Shown: piece by piece, positions 1-7,932 of the stretch
Numbering within the stretch: position 1 is the stretch's first letter
How the letters are laid out: each line of letters begins with the position of its first letter
Source of the DNA: a virus
DNA length: 64,000 nt
Direction: 5' to 3' (one strand)
Virus record (IMG/VR): IMGVR_UViG_3300032326_000687
Location: 1 to 64,000 of that record
The notes under the pieces: model-generated
Databases searched by the model: none
Told to the model about the DNA's origin: nothing
Seen by the model: the letters and a program-made list of their open reading frames with translations, nothing else
Program-made: the position numbers and the translations under genes

Positions 1-681
1 AAAGATAAGTATGTAACAATCGTTGTGGATTCAGTAGCAGCAGCATCAACTGAAAAGGAGATGGAAGCTGATTATGGTAAAGATGGTTACGCTACGGATA
101 AAGCAATTATCATTTCCAAAGCAATGCGTAAAATTACTAACTTAATTGGTAGACAGAAAATCACTTTGGTTTTCACAAATCAATTAAGACAGAAGATGAA
201 CGCAATGCCTTTCTCTGACCCTTGGACTACATCGGGTGGTAAAGCAATTGCTTTCCACGCTTCAGTTCGTTTGAGATTAAAGAGTATGGGAACAATTAAG
301 GCTAAAGAAAATGGTAACGAAAGAATCGTAGGTATTAAAGTTCGTTGTCAAGTAGTAAAAAATCGTATGGGACCACCGTTACGTTCCGCTGATTTTGATA
401 TCTTCTTTGACAGAGGAATTGATAACTATGGAGCTTGGTTAGGTATGATGAAAGAAAATTCAATCGTAAAACAATCAGGAGCTTGGTATGAATATATTGA
501 TATTGATTCAGGCGAAGTGATTAAGTTTCAAGCGAAAGATTTCCCTTCTACATTAGAAAATAATCAAGAAGTAAAAGAGCAAATCTATAAGAGGATTTGT
601 GAAGCAACAATTTTACAATACAAAAAAGATTCATTGGATACTGATAGTTTGGTGACAGACTCAGAAGTAATCGGTGATTAA
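1..681 (+). CDS. uvsX: RecA/UvsX-type recombinase, C-terminal part (5' end outside window)
   Basis: The reading frame is open from base 1, so the gene begins upstream of the window. The visible part starts in the Walker B strand (YVTIVVDSVAAAS) and continues through KITNLI, the loop region VFTNQLRQKM and TTSGGKAIAFHASVRLRLK, which match the RecA core. These proteins coat single-stranded DNA and drive strand exchange. In T4-like phages UvsX serves recombination-dependent replication. The acidic C-terminal tail (DSLDTDSLVTDSEVIGD) resembles RecA tails. The exonuclease gene follows after 4 nt, consistent with one operon. The core is closer in feel to bacterial RecA than to T4 UvsX, so the symbol is a functional label. 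Confidence 0.9.
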   Translation, partial: KDKYVTIVVDSVAAASTEKEMEADYGKDGYATDKAIIISKAMRKITNLIGRQKITLVFTNQLRQKMNAMPFSDPWTTSGGKAIAFHASVRLRLKSMGTIKAKENGNERIVGIKVRCQVVKNRMGPPLRSADFDIFFDRGIDNYGAWLGMMKENSIVKQSGAWYEYIDIDSGEVIKFQAKDFPSTLENNQEVKEQIYKRICEATILQYKKDSLDTDSLVTDSEVIGD

Positions 682-685
682 TTAA

Positions 686-1744
686 ATGTTACAAAAAAAT
701 ATGAAAGACTTATACAAAAAATTACTCAATGAAGTAGAATCTGAACATGAATCTAATGCCCAAAGGGTAAGGAATGGTAGAGTTCTTATCATAGATGGAC
801 TGAATACCTTCATCCGTAGTTGGACTACTAACCCCATTATGAATGAGGATGGTGAACATACGGGTGGAGTTATTGGTTCATTAAATTCAATCGGATATCA
901 AATCCGCCAATTCAATCCAACCAGAGTTATCTTAACCTTTGATGGTAAGGGTGGTTCAAAAGGCAGGAAAGAATTATTTGAAGGATATAAAGCTGATAGA
1001 GGTAAGAATCGTTTTAGAGTAAATCGTCAGTATCCTGAAATGATGACTCAAGAAGATGAACAAATTTCAATGAAAAGACAATTTGTGTGGTTAGTAGACC
1101 TGTTAGATAGTTTACCAATTACAACAATGATATATGATGGTATAGAGGCAGATGATGTAATCGGACATATTGCTAAGCATGTGCTTGGTGAAGATGAAGA
1201 ATGTTATATTGTTTCTACCGATAAAGATTTCTTACAATTAGTAGATGAAAAGACTTTTGTTTTTTCACCAACTAAAAAGAAACTTTACAATAGAGAATTA
1301 GTTAAAGAAGAATGGGGAATGTATCCGCAAAATCTTTTACTATTCAGAACATTGGATGGAGATAATTCGGATAATGTACCTGGTGTAAAAGGATGTGGAT
1401 TAAAGACTGTTCTTAAAAGATTTCCTGAATTATCGGAAGATAGAGAAATAACTTTTGATGAGTTCTTTCAAATATGTGAAGATAGGCGGAAGGAAGCTAA
1501 AATCTATGAAGATATACTTGCAGCTAAAGATGATGTTTTGAGAAATAGACAAATCATGCAATTGCAAGAACCACATATCAATACAAATACAAAGTTGAAA
1601 ATAAATGACCGTTTTGCTGAACCAAACAAAAAGTTTGATAAGATGGAATTTATCAGAGCCGCTATGAAGTATAAAATTCTTCAAAATTGGAAAGATATAA
1701 ACGATTGGCTAAAATCAACATACACAAATATTATAGTAAAATAA
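686..1744 (+). CDS. 5'-3' exonuclease / flap endonuclease (T4 RNase H-like)
   Basis: The 352-residue protein has the metal-binding motifs of the PIN-like FEN family. These are DGLNTFIRS near residue 38, FDGKGGSKGRK near 95, GIEADDVIGHIAKH near 155, STDKDFLQLV near 180 and the helix-hairpin-helix segment GDNSDNVPGVKGCG near 228. Such enzymes remove RNA primers and 5' flaps during lagging-strand synthesis. It lies between the recombinase and the replicative helicase, as expected for a replication operon. An alternative in-frame ATG lies 15 nt downstream of the chosen start. Confidence 0.92.
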   Translation: MLQKNMKDLYKKLLNEVESEHESNAQRVRNGRVLIIDGLNTFIRSWTTNPIMNEDGEHTGGVIGSLNSIGYQIRQFNPTRVILTFDGKGGSKGRKELFEGYKADRGKNRFRVNRQYPEMMTQEDEQISMKRQFVWLVDLLDSLPITTMIYDGIEADDVIGHIAKHVLGEDEECYIVSTDKDFLQLVDEKTFVFSPTKKKLYNRELVKEEWGMYPQNLLLFRTLDGDNSDNVPGVKGCGLKTVLKRFPELSEDREITFDEFFQICEDRRKEAKIYEDILAAKDDVLRNRQIMQLQEPHINTNTKLKINDRFAEPNKKFDKMEFIRAAMKYKILQNWKDINDWLKSTYTNIIVK

Positions 1745-1776
1745 TTTGGTGGTATCACTAAATTGTTGTATATTTG
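1745..1776 (+). promoter_or_regulatory. Bacteroidota-type promoter for the helicase gene
   Basis: TTTG (1745-1748) is followed after 20 nt by TATATTTG (1769-1776), matching the Bacteroidota -33/-7 consensus TTTG/TAnnTTTG. The helicase ATG is 17 nt downstream. It shares the extended TTTGGT start seen in the other promoters of this window. Confidence 0.8.
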
Positions 1777-1793
1777 TAAACCAATAAAGATAA

Positions 1794-3188
1794 ATGCAGA
1801 GCGAAGACACACTTTCAAAATACGGACAATCATTTCAAACCAAAGTAATATCTGCTTTGCTTACCGATGATAGAATGATGAATACATTATCAGATGTTAT
1901 TCATAAAAAATTCTTTGAATCGGAAGCAAATAAGTGGATAGTGGATGAGATTGTATCGCATCATAAAGATTACAATAAAGTGCCTTCGTTGGACGTATTC
2001 AAAGTTCAGGTATCTAAAATTGATAATCAATCTTTACAAAAAACAATTGTAGGACAACTTAAAGAAATATATGGACAAATCGGTAATACTGATTTTGAAT
2101 ATATCAAAGATGAGTTTACTTCATTTTGTATCAATCAAAATTTAAAAAATGTAATCGTACAATCTATTGACTTGTTGAAATCAGGTAACTATGATAAAAT
2201 CAAAGACTTGGTTGATAAGGCAATGAAGGTTGGTGTTGATGCCGATTTGGGTATGGATTACCTTATTGATTTTGAAAAAAGGTATGATGAAACAAAAAGA
2301 GATACTGTTGGTACTGATTGGGAATGTATCAATGAACTTATGAATGGTGGATTAGGACCTGGCGAATTGGGGGTTGTAGTTGCACCATCCGGTGTTGGTA
2401 AGACTTGGGTATTATGTGCTTTGGGAGCTGCAGCTGTAAGAGCTGGAAAGACTGTTGCACATTATTCATTGGAATTATCACAAGAATATGTTGGTTTACG
2501 ATATGATACTGTATTTTCACACATACCATCACATGAATTGGTTGATAAGAAAGAAGAAGTATTAACATCTCTGAAAAAATTAAGAGGTAAACTTAAAATT
2601 AAATACTTCCCACCAAAAGGTGCATCTTCAAAAACAATTCAATCTCATCTAGAAAAGATGATAGCAGCCGGTAATAAGCCCGATTTAGTTATTGTGGATT
2701 ACGCTGATTTGTTATTATCACATTCAAACAAAACCGATAGTACATACGCTGAACAAGGTGGAGTGTATATTGATTTAAGAGGAATGAGTGGTGAGTTAGG
2801 AATACCAATTTGGACAGCATCACAAACAAATCGTTCAGCAATTGATAGTGAGGTTATTGAAGCTGATAAAATTGCAGATTCATACGCTAAAGTAATGAAC
2901 GCTGACTTTATTATGAGTTTGAGTAGAAAAGCTAAAGATAAGTTGAGTAACACTGCAAGAGTGCATGTTATGAAAAACCGATTTGGACAAGATGGTATAA
3001 CATTCCCAGCTAAAATGAATACAACCGATGGTACATTGGAAGTATATACAGCATCATCAACCGATGGGGTATTAGCACAAAAGGCTAGTGCAAATGGGAA
3101 TGAAATAGAAAGACAACTATTACATAAGAAATATGTTGAAAGTATGCCGGTTGGAAACAAACCGCAACTGGTTACGGGATTAGGATAA
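1794..3188 (+). CDS. Replicative DNA helicase, DnaB/gp41-like
   Basis: The 464-residue protein has a helical N-terminal half and a RecA-fold C-terminal half with Walker A APSGVGKT near residue 200 and Walker B LVIVDYADLL near residue 300. It also has the DnaB-type segments HYSLELS and SQTNRSAID. It would be the hexameric helicase that unwinds the fork, the equivalent of T4 gp41. No separate primase or loader was recognised in the window. The gene has its own promoter 17 nt upstream of the start codon and is followed by a small H1-like gene. Confidence 0.9.
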   Translation: MQSEDTLSKYGQSFQTKVISALLTDDRMMNTLSDVIHKKFFESEANKWIVDEIVSHHKDYNKVPSLDVFKVQVSKIDNQSLQKTIVGQLKEIYGQIGNTDFEYIKDEFTSFCINQNLKNVIVQSIDLLKSGNYDKIKDLVDKAMKVGVDADLGMDYLIDFEKRYDETKRDTVGTDWECINELMNGGLGPGELGVVVAPSGVGKTWVLCALGAAAVRAGKTVAHYSLELSQEYVGLRYDTVFSHIPSHELVDKKEEVLTSLKKLRGKLKIKYFPPKGASSKTIQSHLEKMIAAGNKPDLVIVDYADLLLSHSNKTDSTYAEQGGVYIDLRGMSGELGIPIWTASQTNRSAIDSEVIEADKIADSYAKVMNADFIMSLSRKAKDKLSNTARVHVMKNRFGQDGITFPAKMNTTDGTLEVYTASSTDGVLAQKASANGNEIERQLLHKKYVESMPVGNKPQLVTGLG

Positions 3189-3207
3189 CAATTAAAAAAC
3201 AAAAACT

Positions 3208-3381
3208 ATGGCAACAAGTCAAGAATTATTTGAGCAAATCAAAGGACATTTTACAACCTTTGAAACAGAACACAATGGTACTAAAAAAGTAAACAAATCA
3301 AGAGCTAGAAAAGCAATTGGTGAGTTGAAGAAATTAGTAACCGCTTATAAGAAAGCTTCAACAGAAGAAGGAAAAGCGTAA
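3208..3381 (+). CDS. Small histone H1-like protein (Hc1-like)
   Basis: This is a 57-residue ORF with ATG at 3208 and stop TAA at 3379-3381. The pattern of an amphipathic N-terminal helix followed by a Lys/Arg/Ala stretch (VNKSRARKAIGELKKLV) and a final KKAS resembles the short histone H1-like proteins common in Bacteroidota. These are thought to bind DNA non-specifically. Here it could compact phage DNA or act on the host nucleoid. It sits 19 nt after the helicase gene and just before a strong hairpin terminator, so it closes that transcription unit. The similarity is by eye only. Confidence 0.65.
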   Translation: MATSQELFEQIKGHFTTFETEHNGTKKVNKSRARKAIGELKKLVTAYKKASTEEGKA

Positions 3382-3387
3382 TATGAT

Positions 3388-3407
3388 AGGGGGGCTACGG
3401 CTCCCCT
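3388..3407 (+). terminator. Hairpin terminator after helicase/H1-like unit
   Basis: Arms AGGGGGGC (3388-3395) and GCTCCCCT (3400-3407) pair over 8 bp with one G-U pair around a TACG tetraloop. The sequence after it is T-rich but not a pure T tract. It lies 7 nt after the stop codon of the H1-like gene. Confidence 0.7.
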
Positions 3408-3571
3408 CTTATATGTTATAATAGACACCTATTTTAACAAATAAAAATATTTTAAAAAAAGTGGATTTTTTATCCACAAACGTGTATTGTTTAGTCAGAC
3501 AACCCATATTTATATTTTCATTTTGGGGTTTTCCTGAAAAAAATTATTAAACAATCAAATCACAAAAAATT
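3408..3571 (+). other. Non-coding leader before ribonucleotide reductase, with a perfect hairpin
   Basis: No gene was found in these 164 nt. The stretch is very AT-rich and contains a perfect 6-bp hairpin GTGGAT/ATCCAC at 3461-3477 with a T5 loop. No clear TTTG/TAnnTTTG promoter pair is visible, so transcription of the reductase gene may start from a different promoter type here. The hairpin could be a leader structure or a weak terminator. Confidence 0.4.
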
Positions 3572-5428
3572 ATGGACATTTCAACACGAATTTTATCGGA
3601 CATTACAGTATATATGAAATATGCGAAGTATGTACCGGAATTAAACAGAAGAGAAACATGGGAAGAATTAGTTACTCGTAATATGGATATGCATATTAAG
3701 AAGTTCCCAAAATTAGAAAACGAAATTAGAGAGAACTACAAATTCGTGTATGATAAAAAGGTATTACCATCAATGCGTTCAATGCAGTTTGCTGGTAAAC
3801 CAATTGAAATTTCACCAAATAGAATTTACAATTGTGCATTCGCACCAGCAGATGATTGGAGAGTGTTTTCAGAAATTATGTTTCTTTTATTAGGTGGAAC
3901 GGGTGTAGGTTACTCTGTTCAAAAACATCACGTTGATGCTTTACCTGAAATTAGAAAACCAAATGCAGATAAGACAAGAAGATTTCTTATTGGTGATTCT
4001 ATTGAAGGATGGGCAGATGCTGTGTTAGTATTAATGAAAGCATACTTCTTTGGTGGAAGTAAACCACAATTTGATTTCAGAGATATTAGACCAAAGGGTG
4101 CAAGATTAATCACTTCAGGTGGTAAAGCACCTGGACCTCAACCACTTAAAGAGTGTTTGATTAAAGTAGAAGGTATATTAGATGCACACAAAGACGGTGA
4201 TAAATTAGAACCAATTGAAGTACATGATATTATTTGTCATATTGCAGATGCAGTATTGGCAGGTGGTATTCGTAGAGCAGCACTTATTTCATTATTTTCA
4301 GCAACCGATGAAAAAATGATTAGTTGTAAGAGTGGTGCATGGTGGGAAACAAATCCGCAAAGAGGTAGAGCAAATAACTCTGCGGTATTAATGAGACATA
4401 AAATCACAAAAGATTATTTTATGGACTTATGGAAAAGAATTGAAGCAAGTGGAGCCGGTGAACCTGGTATCTATTTAAGTAATGATAAAGATTGGGGAAC
4501 TAATCCTTGTTGTGAAATTGCATTAAGACCTTATCAATTCTGTAACTTATGTGAAGTAAACGTAAGTGATATTATAGACCAAACTGATTTGGAAGAAAGA
4601 GTTAAAGCAGCATCGTTCATTGGAACATTGCAAGCTGGATATACTGACTTCCATTATTTAAGACCAATTTGGCAAAGAACAACCGAAAAGGATGCGTTGA
4701 TTGGAATATCTATGACTGGTATCGGAAGTGGTGCTATTTTAAAGCATGATATGAAGGCAGCGGCTAAAATTGTTAAAGAAGAAAATAAAAGAGTAGCTGA
4801 TTTAATGGGAATCAACGCTTCGGCAAGATGTACAACTGTAAAGCCTGCCGGAACAACATCATTAACTTTGGGTACATCTTCTGGAATTCACGCTTGGCAC
4901 AATGATTACTACATTCGTAGAGTAAGAGTTGGTAAGAATGAATCAATTTATTCTCATTTAGTATTACATCATCCTGAATTGGTTGAAGATGAATATTTCA
5001 GACCACATGATACTGCCGTAATTGGTATTCCACAAAAGGCACCAGCAGATGCAATCTTTAGAACTGAATCTCCAATTCAATTATTAGAGAGAGTTAAGAG
5101 AGTACATAGCGAGTGGGTTAAGCCTGGTCATAGAAGCGGTAACAATACACACAACGTATCTGCAACTGTTTCTATTAGAGAGCATGAGTGGAAAGCAGTT
5201 GGTGAGTGGATGTGGGAAAACAAAGAATTCTATAATGGTCTTTCAGTATTACCGTACGATGGTGGAACTTATATCCAGGCTCCATTTGAAGATTGTACAA
5301 AAGAAAAATACGAAGAACTTATGAAAACATTGCACGATGTTGATTTAAGTAAAGTTATAGAATTAGAAGATACAACTGACTTAAGTGGTGAGTTGGCATG
5401 TGCGGGTGGTGCGTGTGAAGTTAAGTAA
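3572..5428 (+). CDS. nrdJ: Adenosylcobalamin-dependent (class II) ribonucleotide reductase, monomeric type
   Basis: The 618-residue protein follows the monomeric class II reductase of Lactobacillus type. The active-site block is NPCCE at residues 311-315, and the second redox cysteine C324 lies 11 residues after C313, the spacing of C408/C419 in the Lactobacillus enzyme. An N-terminal IYNCAF gives C88, the first of the redox pair. VKPAGTTSLTLGTSSGIH forms the phosphate-binding loop. The C-terminal CAGGAC (C610/C615) is the swinging dithiol used for re-reduction. It makes deoxynucleotides from ribonucleotides with a cobalamin-generated thiyl radical, so no NrdB subunit is needed and none is seen. 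A thioredoxin gene lies just downstream. It is shorter than the about 740 residues of the Lactobacillus enzyme. Confidence 0.9.
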   Translation: MDISTRILSDITVYMKYAKYVPELNRRETWEELVTRNMDMHIKKFPKLENEIRENYKFVYDKKVLPSMRSMQFAGKPIEISPNRIYNCAFAPADDWRVFSEIMFLLLGGTGVGYSVQKHHVDALPEIRKPNADKTRRFLIGDSIEGWADAVLVLMKAYFFGGSKPQFDFRDIRPKGARLITSGGKAPGPQPLKECLIKVEGILDAHKDGDKLEPIEVHDIICHIADAVLAGGIRRAALISLFSATDEKMISCKSGAWWETNPQRGRANNSAVLMRHKITKDYFMDLWKRIEASGAGEPGIYLSNDKDWGTNPCCEIALRPYQFCNLCEVNVSDIIDQTDLEERVKAASFIGTLQAGYTDFHYLRPIWQRTTEKDALIGISMTGIGSGAILKHDMKAAAKIVKEENKRVADLMGINASARCTTVKPAGTTSLTLGTSSGIHAWHNDYYIRRVRVGKNESIYSHLVLHHPELVEDEYFRPHDTAVIGIPQKAPADAIFRTESPIQLLERVKRVHSEWVKPGHRSGNNTHNVSATVSIREHEWKAVGEWMWENKEFYNGLSVLPYDGGTYIQAPFEDCTKEKYEELMKTLHDVDLSKVIELEDTTDLSGELACAGGACEVK

Positions 5429-5469
5429 GATGCACGATAACTTGGTACAAAATATAGTAAACGGAATAT

Positions 5470-5670
5470 ATGGCTCGATTCGCGGAAACCGATAAGAACC
5501 TATATTACTTTGAAGGTAGTAGGGTAGTGTTTACACCAGAATACCACATAGAGCGTGGATATTGTTGTGGAAATGGGTGTAGACACTGTCCTTACGAACC
5601 TAAACACATAAAGGGAAATATAGAATTAGAAAAAATATATAAAAAAGAAAACGATGAGTGTAGTAGTTAA
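5470..5670 (+). CDS. DUF5522-like cysteine-rich small protein
   Basis: This 66-residue protein contains FTPEYHIERGYCCGNGCRHC, a block typical of small cellular proteins of unknown function in Bacteroidota (DUF5522 by memory). Four clustered cysteines suggest metal or Fe-S binding. Its 3' end overlaps the thioredoxin gene by 17 nt, implying translational coupling and possibly a redox-related role with thioredoxin and the reductase. Confidence 0.7.
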   Translation: MARFAETDKNLYYFEGSRVVFTPEYHIERGYCCGNGCRHCPYEPKHIKGNIELEKIYKKENDECSS

Positions 5671-5923
5671 AAAATTTGGAGCAGCGTGGTGTGGTCCTTG
5701 TAGAGCATTGGCACCTGTATTAGAGGGGATTAAAAAAGAGTTTGAAGGTAAAGCAACGTTTGTTGAATATGATGTTGATAATTCTCCAGAAGAATCAGAA
5801 CAATATAATGTTACATCTATTCCATTGGTAATAATTGAAAAAGATGGTGTAGTTTTAGAAAGATTTCAAGGTTTAGCAGCTAAAGTAGCATATATAAATG
5901 CTATTAATGAGGCTATAAAATAA
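5654..5923 (+). CDS. trxA: Thioredoxin
   Basis: The 89-residue thioredoxin-fold protein has the active site WCGPC at residues 12-16, the cis-proline segment SIPLVIIEKDG and the C-terminal helix. Its position right after the class II reductase suggests it re-reduces the CAGGAC dithiol of that enzyme. It is slightly shorter than the usual ~105 residues because the first strand/helix is trimmed. A promoter for the next gene starts at its stop codon. Confidence 0.92.
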   Translation: MSVVVKKFGAAWCGPCRALAPVLEGIKKEFEGKATFVEYDVDNSPEESEQYNVTSIPLVIIEKDGVVLERFQGLAAKVAYINAINEAIK

Positions 5924-5924
5924 A

Positions 5925-5956
5925 TTTGGTAATATCCAAAAAGTTTCGTAAATTTG
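5925..5956 (+). promoter_or_regulatory. Bacteroidota-type promoter placed directly on the asparagine synthetase start codon
   Basis: TTTG (5925-5928), a 20-nt spacer and TAAATTTG (5949-5956) fit the -33/-7 consensus. Only 4 nt separate the -7 box from the ATG at 5961. With the usual start site a few bases after the box, the transcript would be leaderless or nearly so. Confidence 0.75.
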
Positions 5957-5960
5957 TTAT

Positions 5961-7418
5961 ATGTGTGGAATAATAGGCGGTAATTGGTTTACTTCTAGTA
6001 AGCAGACCCATACCCATTTACAAAAAATAATTCATAGAGGTAGAGATGCTTCTATTGTAGACGAGATAGACAGTGTCTTTGTTGGACACAATCGTCTTTC
6101 AATTCAAGATTTATCTTCAACAGCAAACCAACCAATGTGGAATGGTGATAAGACTGTATGTATTGTATATAATGGAGAGTTGTGGGATAGTAATTACACA
6201 AAAGAATTAAAAGATAAAATTACAATTCCATTTAAAACAAAATCTGATACTGAAATAATTCTTAATGCTTATTGTGAATTTGGAACTGATTCATTCAAAG
6301 ATTTGGATGGGATGTTTTCATTTGCAATAGTTGATACCAAAATTAATAAAATATTTGTAGTTAGAGATTACGTTGGTGAGTTACCTTTATGGTATGCAAT
6401 TGATAACGATGGTAAAATGGTATTTTGTTCTGAAAAGAAAGGATTACCAATATCAGAACTTTATGAAAAGCAAGTAAAGGCAATTTATCCAGGGACTTAT
6501 TTAGAATACAACTATAAAACATTAGAACATTCAATACAAACTTATTATAAACTTCCAAATGAAATAATAAATGATGATAGAGAAACTATCGTTACGAATA
6601 TTAGAACAATGTTGGAAGAAGCTGTAAAAGTCAAAATGATATCAGATGTTCCTATTTGTACTATTCTTAGTGGTGGTATTGATTCCGTTATCACTACATA
6701 TATTCTTTCTAAAATTAAACCTGATATTGAAGCATTCGTTGTATCAATGGGAGATGGTGATACTAAAAATGATGATATAAAATATGCTAGAATTGCTGCA
6801 AAAGAATTTGGAGTAAAATTGCATGAAATTATTCTAACCGAACAGGATGTTGAAGATGCGGTTAAAGAAACTCTTTATGTTATTGAGCAAGGTAGATGGC
6901 AAAACGTTGGTAGTGCAATTGCACAAATAGCACTATCTAAAAAGATAAATGAGTTAGGATTCAAAGTTGTATTTAGTGGTGACCTATCTGATGAAATATG
7001 GGGTAGTTATGGACACATCCAAGCGTTCCATTACAAACCCGAAGATTACGATAAGGCCAGAAGAAAGTTAGTAGAAGATGTACATAAGACAAACTTCTTA
7101 ACAACAAACCAATCTATTATGTGGGGTGGAACCGTTGAGGTAAGAACTCCGTATAGTTGGAGACCGTTTGTTGAATATACTTTGAATATTCCACCATTAT
7201 ATCAAAAAGAAGGTGGACATATGAAACCTTTATTAAGGGCTGCATTCAAAGGTGAGATTTCCGATGAACTATTATATAGACCTAAAGTTTACTTCGCAAA
7301 AGGATGTAGGACAGGTGATATGATGGAAGCTAAAAAAGATATTTTGAAATCTCAATTAAAATCCTTATATTTGTATAAAGACGAACTAAACTTAAATAAA
7401 TTCTTTCAATATGCTTAA
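5961..7418 (+). CDS. asnB: Asparagine synthetase (glutamine-hydrolysing)-like amidotransferase
   Basis: The 485-residue protein begins MCGIIGG, so Cys2 is the N-terminal nucleophile of a class II glutamine amidotransferase. This fixes the start codon. The N-terminal domain has HRGRDAS, GHNRLSIQD and YNGELW. The C-terminal ATP-pyrophosphatase domain has the PP-loop LSGGIDSV near residue 236 and FSGDLSDEIWGSYGH near 340. The family amidates aspartate or other carboxylates with ammonia from glutamine. In a phage it could supply asparagine or amidate a non-amino-acid substrate such as a modified base or sugar. It overlaps the following GNAT gene by 8 nt and heads a unit with the methyltransferases. 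Confidence 0.9.
   Translation: MCGIIGGNWFTSSKQTHTHLQKIIHRGRDASIVDEIDSVFVGHNRLSIQDLSSTANQPMWNGDKTVCIVYNGELWDSNYTKELKDKITIPFKTKSDTEIILNAYCEFGTDSFKDLDGMFSFAIVDTKINKIFVVRDYVGELPLWYAIDNDGKMVFCSEKKGLPISELYEKQVKAIYPGTYLEYNYKTLEHSIQTYYKLPNEIINDDRETIVTNIRTMLEEAVKVKMISDVPICTILSGGIDSVITTYILSKIKPDIEAFVVSMGDGDTKNDDIKYARIAAKEFGVKLHEIILTEQDVEDAVKETLYVIEQGRWQNVGSAIAQIALSKKINELGFKVVFSGDLSDEIWGSYGHIQAFHYKPEDYDKARRKLVEDVHKTNFLTTNQSIMWGGTVEVRTPYSWRPFVEYTLNIPPLYQKEGGHMKPLLRAAFKGEISDELLYRPKVYFAKGCRTGDMMEAKKDILKSQLKSLYLYKDELNLNKFFQYA
7343..7373 (+). promoter_or_regulatory. Possible internal promoter before the GNAT gene
   Basis: TTTG (7343-7346), 19 nt and TATATTTG (7366-7373) lie inside the end of the amidotransferase gene, 37 nt upstream of the GNAT start. 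It matches the core consensus but lacks the extended TTTGGTA and TTCG bases of the other promoters. Confidence 0.4.
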
Positions 7419-7932
7419 TTTTGTAAAAGCTGAAAAAGGTACAACTGAAATGATTGAAGCTGTAAATCAGGCTTCAACTATTATTGATTTGTATCCTGAA
7501 ATATTTCCACACTTATATAAGCAAGGCTTTAAGTTGGAAAAGTATATTGAAAAAGGTGGTATGATACTGCAAGACGGTGTTGTTATCACTTTTGGAAAAT
7601 ATAAATCTCATGGTAGAATGAGTAAAAATGCTACCACATATAAAAAGAAAGGAGATTATATTCTTCATCAAATTGCAACAAATCACTCTAAAACAAATGC
7701 TTCAAAAGAAGTATTAGATGAGTTTGTGGAATATTGTAAATCACAACATGCAGAGAATCTATTCTTAACCGTTAGGGCATTCAATTATAGAGCCGTATTA
7801 TTTTATGAGAGATATGGTTTTGTAAAAGATAGTGATATAACTTGGACTAGTAAAAAAGACGGAGTTATAAATGGTATAGTATTCAGATTGAGATTGGTTG
7901 CAAACAAAAATATAGAAACAGTATGTATTTAG
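7411..7932 (+). CDS. GNAT-family N-acetyltransferase
   Basis: The 173-residue protein has the C-terminal GNAT signature. ILHQIATN forms the central strand, LFLTVRAFNYRAVLFYERYGF is the N-R-A-x-x-x-Y-x-x-x-G-F acceptor helix, and the final strand is IVFRLRLV. The canonical Q/RxxGxG/A pyrophosphate loop is not obvious, so the acyl donor is uncertain. It overlaps the asparagine synthetase gene by 8 nt and the first methyltransferase by 10 nt. It may belong to a DNA-base or sugar modification unit. Mom of phage Mu, which modifies adenine, also has a GNAT-like fold, but I see no specific sequence link. Confidence 0.75.
   Translation: MLNFVKAEKGTTEMIEAVNQASTIIDLYPEIFPHLYKQGFKLEKYIEKGGMILQDGVVITFGKYKSHGRMSKNATTYKKKGDYILHQIATNHSKTNASKEVLDEFVEYCKSQHAENLFLTVRAFNYRAVLFYERYGFVKDSDITWTSKKDGVINGIVFRLRLVANKNIETVCI

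Noticed and set aside
3572-5428. Class I ribonucleotide reductase large subunit
   Set aside because: The C408/C419-type cysteine spacing, C-terminal C-x4-C and absence of a NrdB gene fit the monomeric class II enzyme better.
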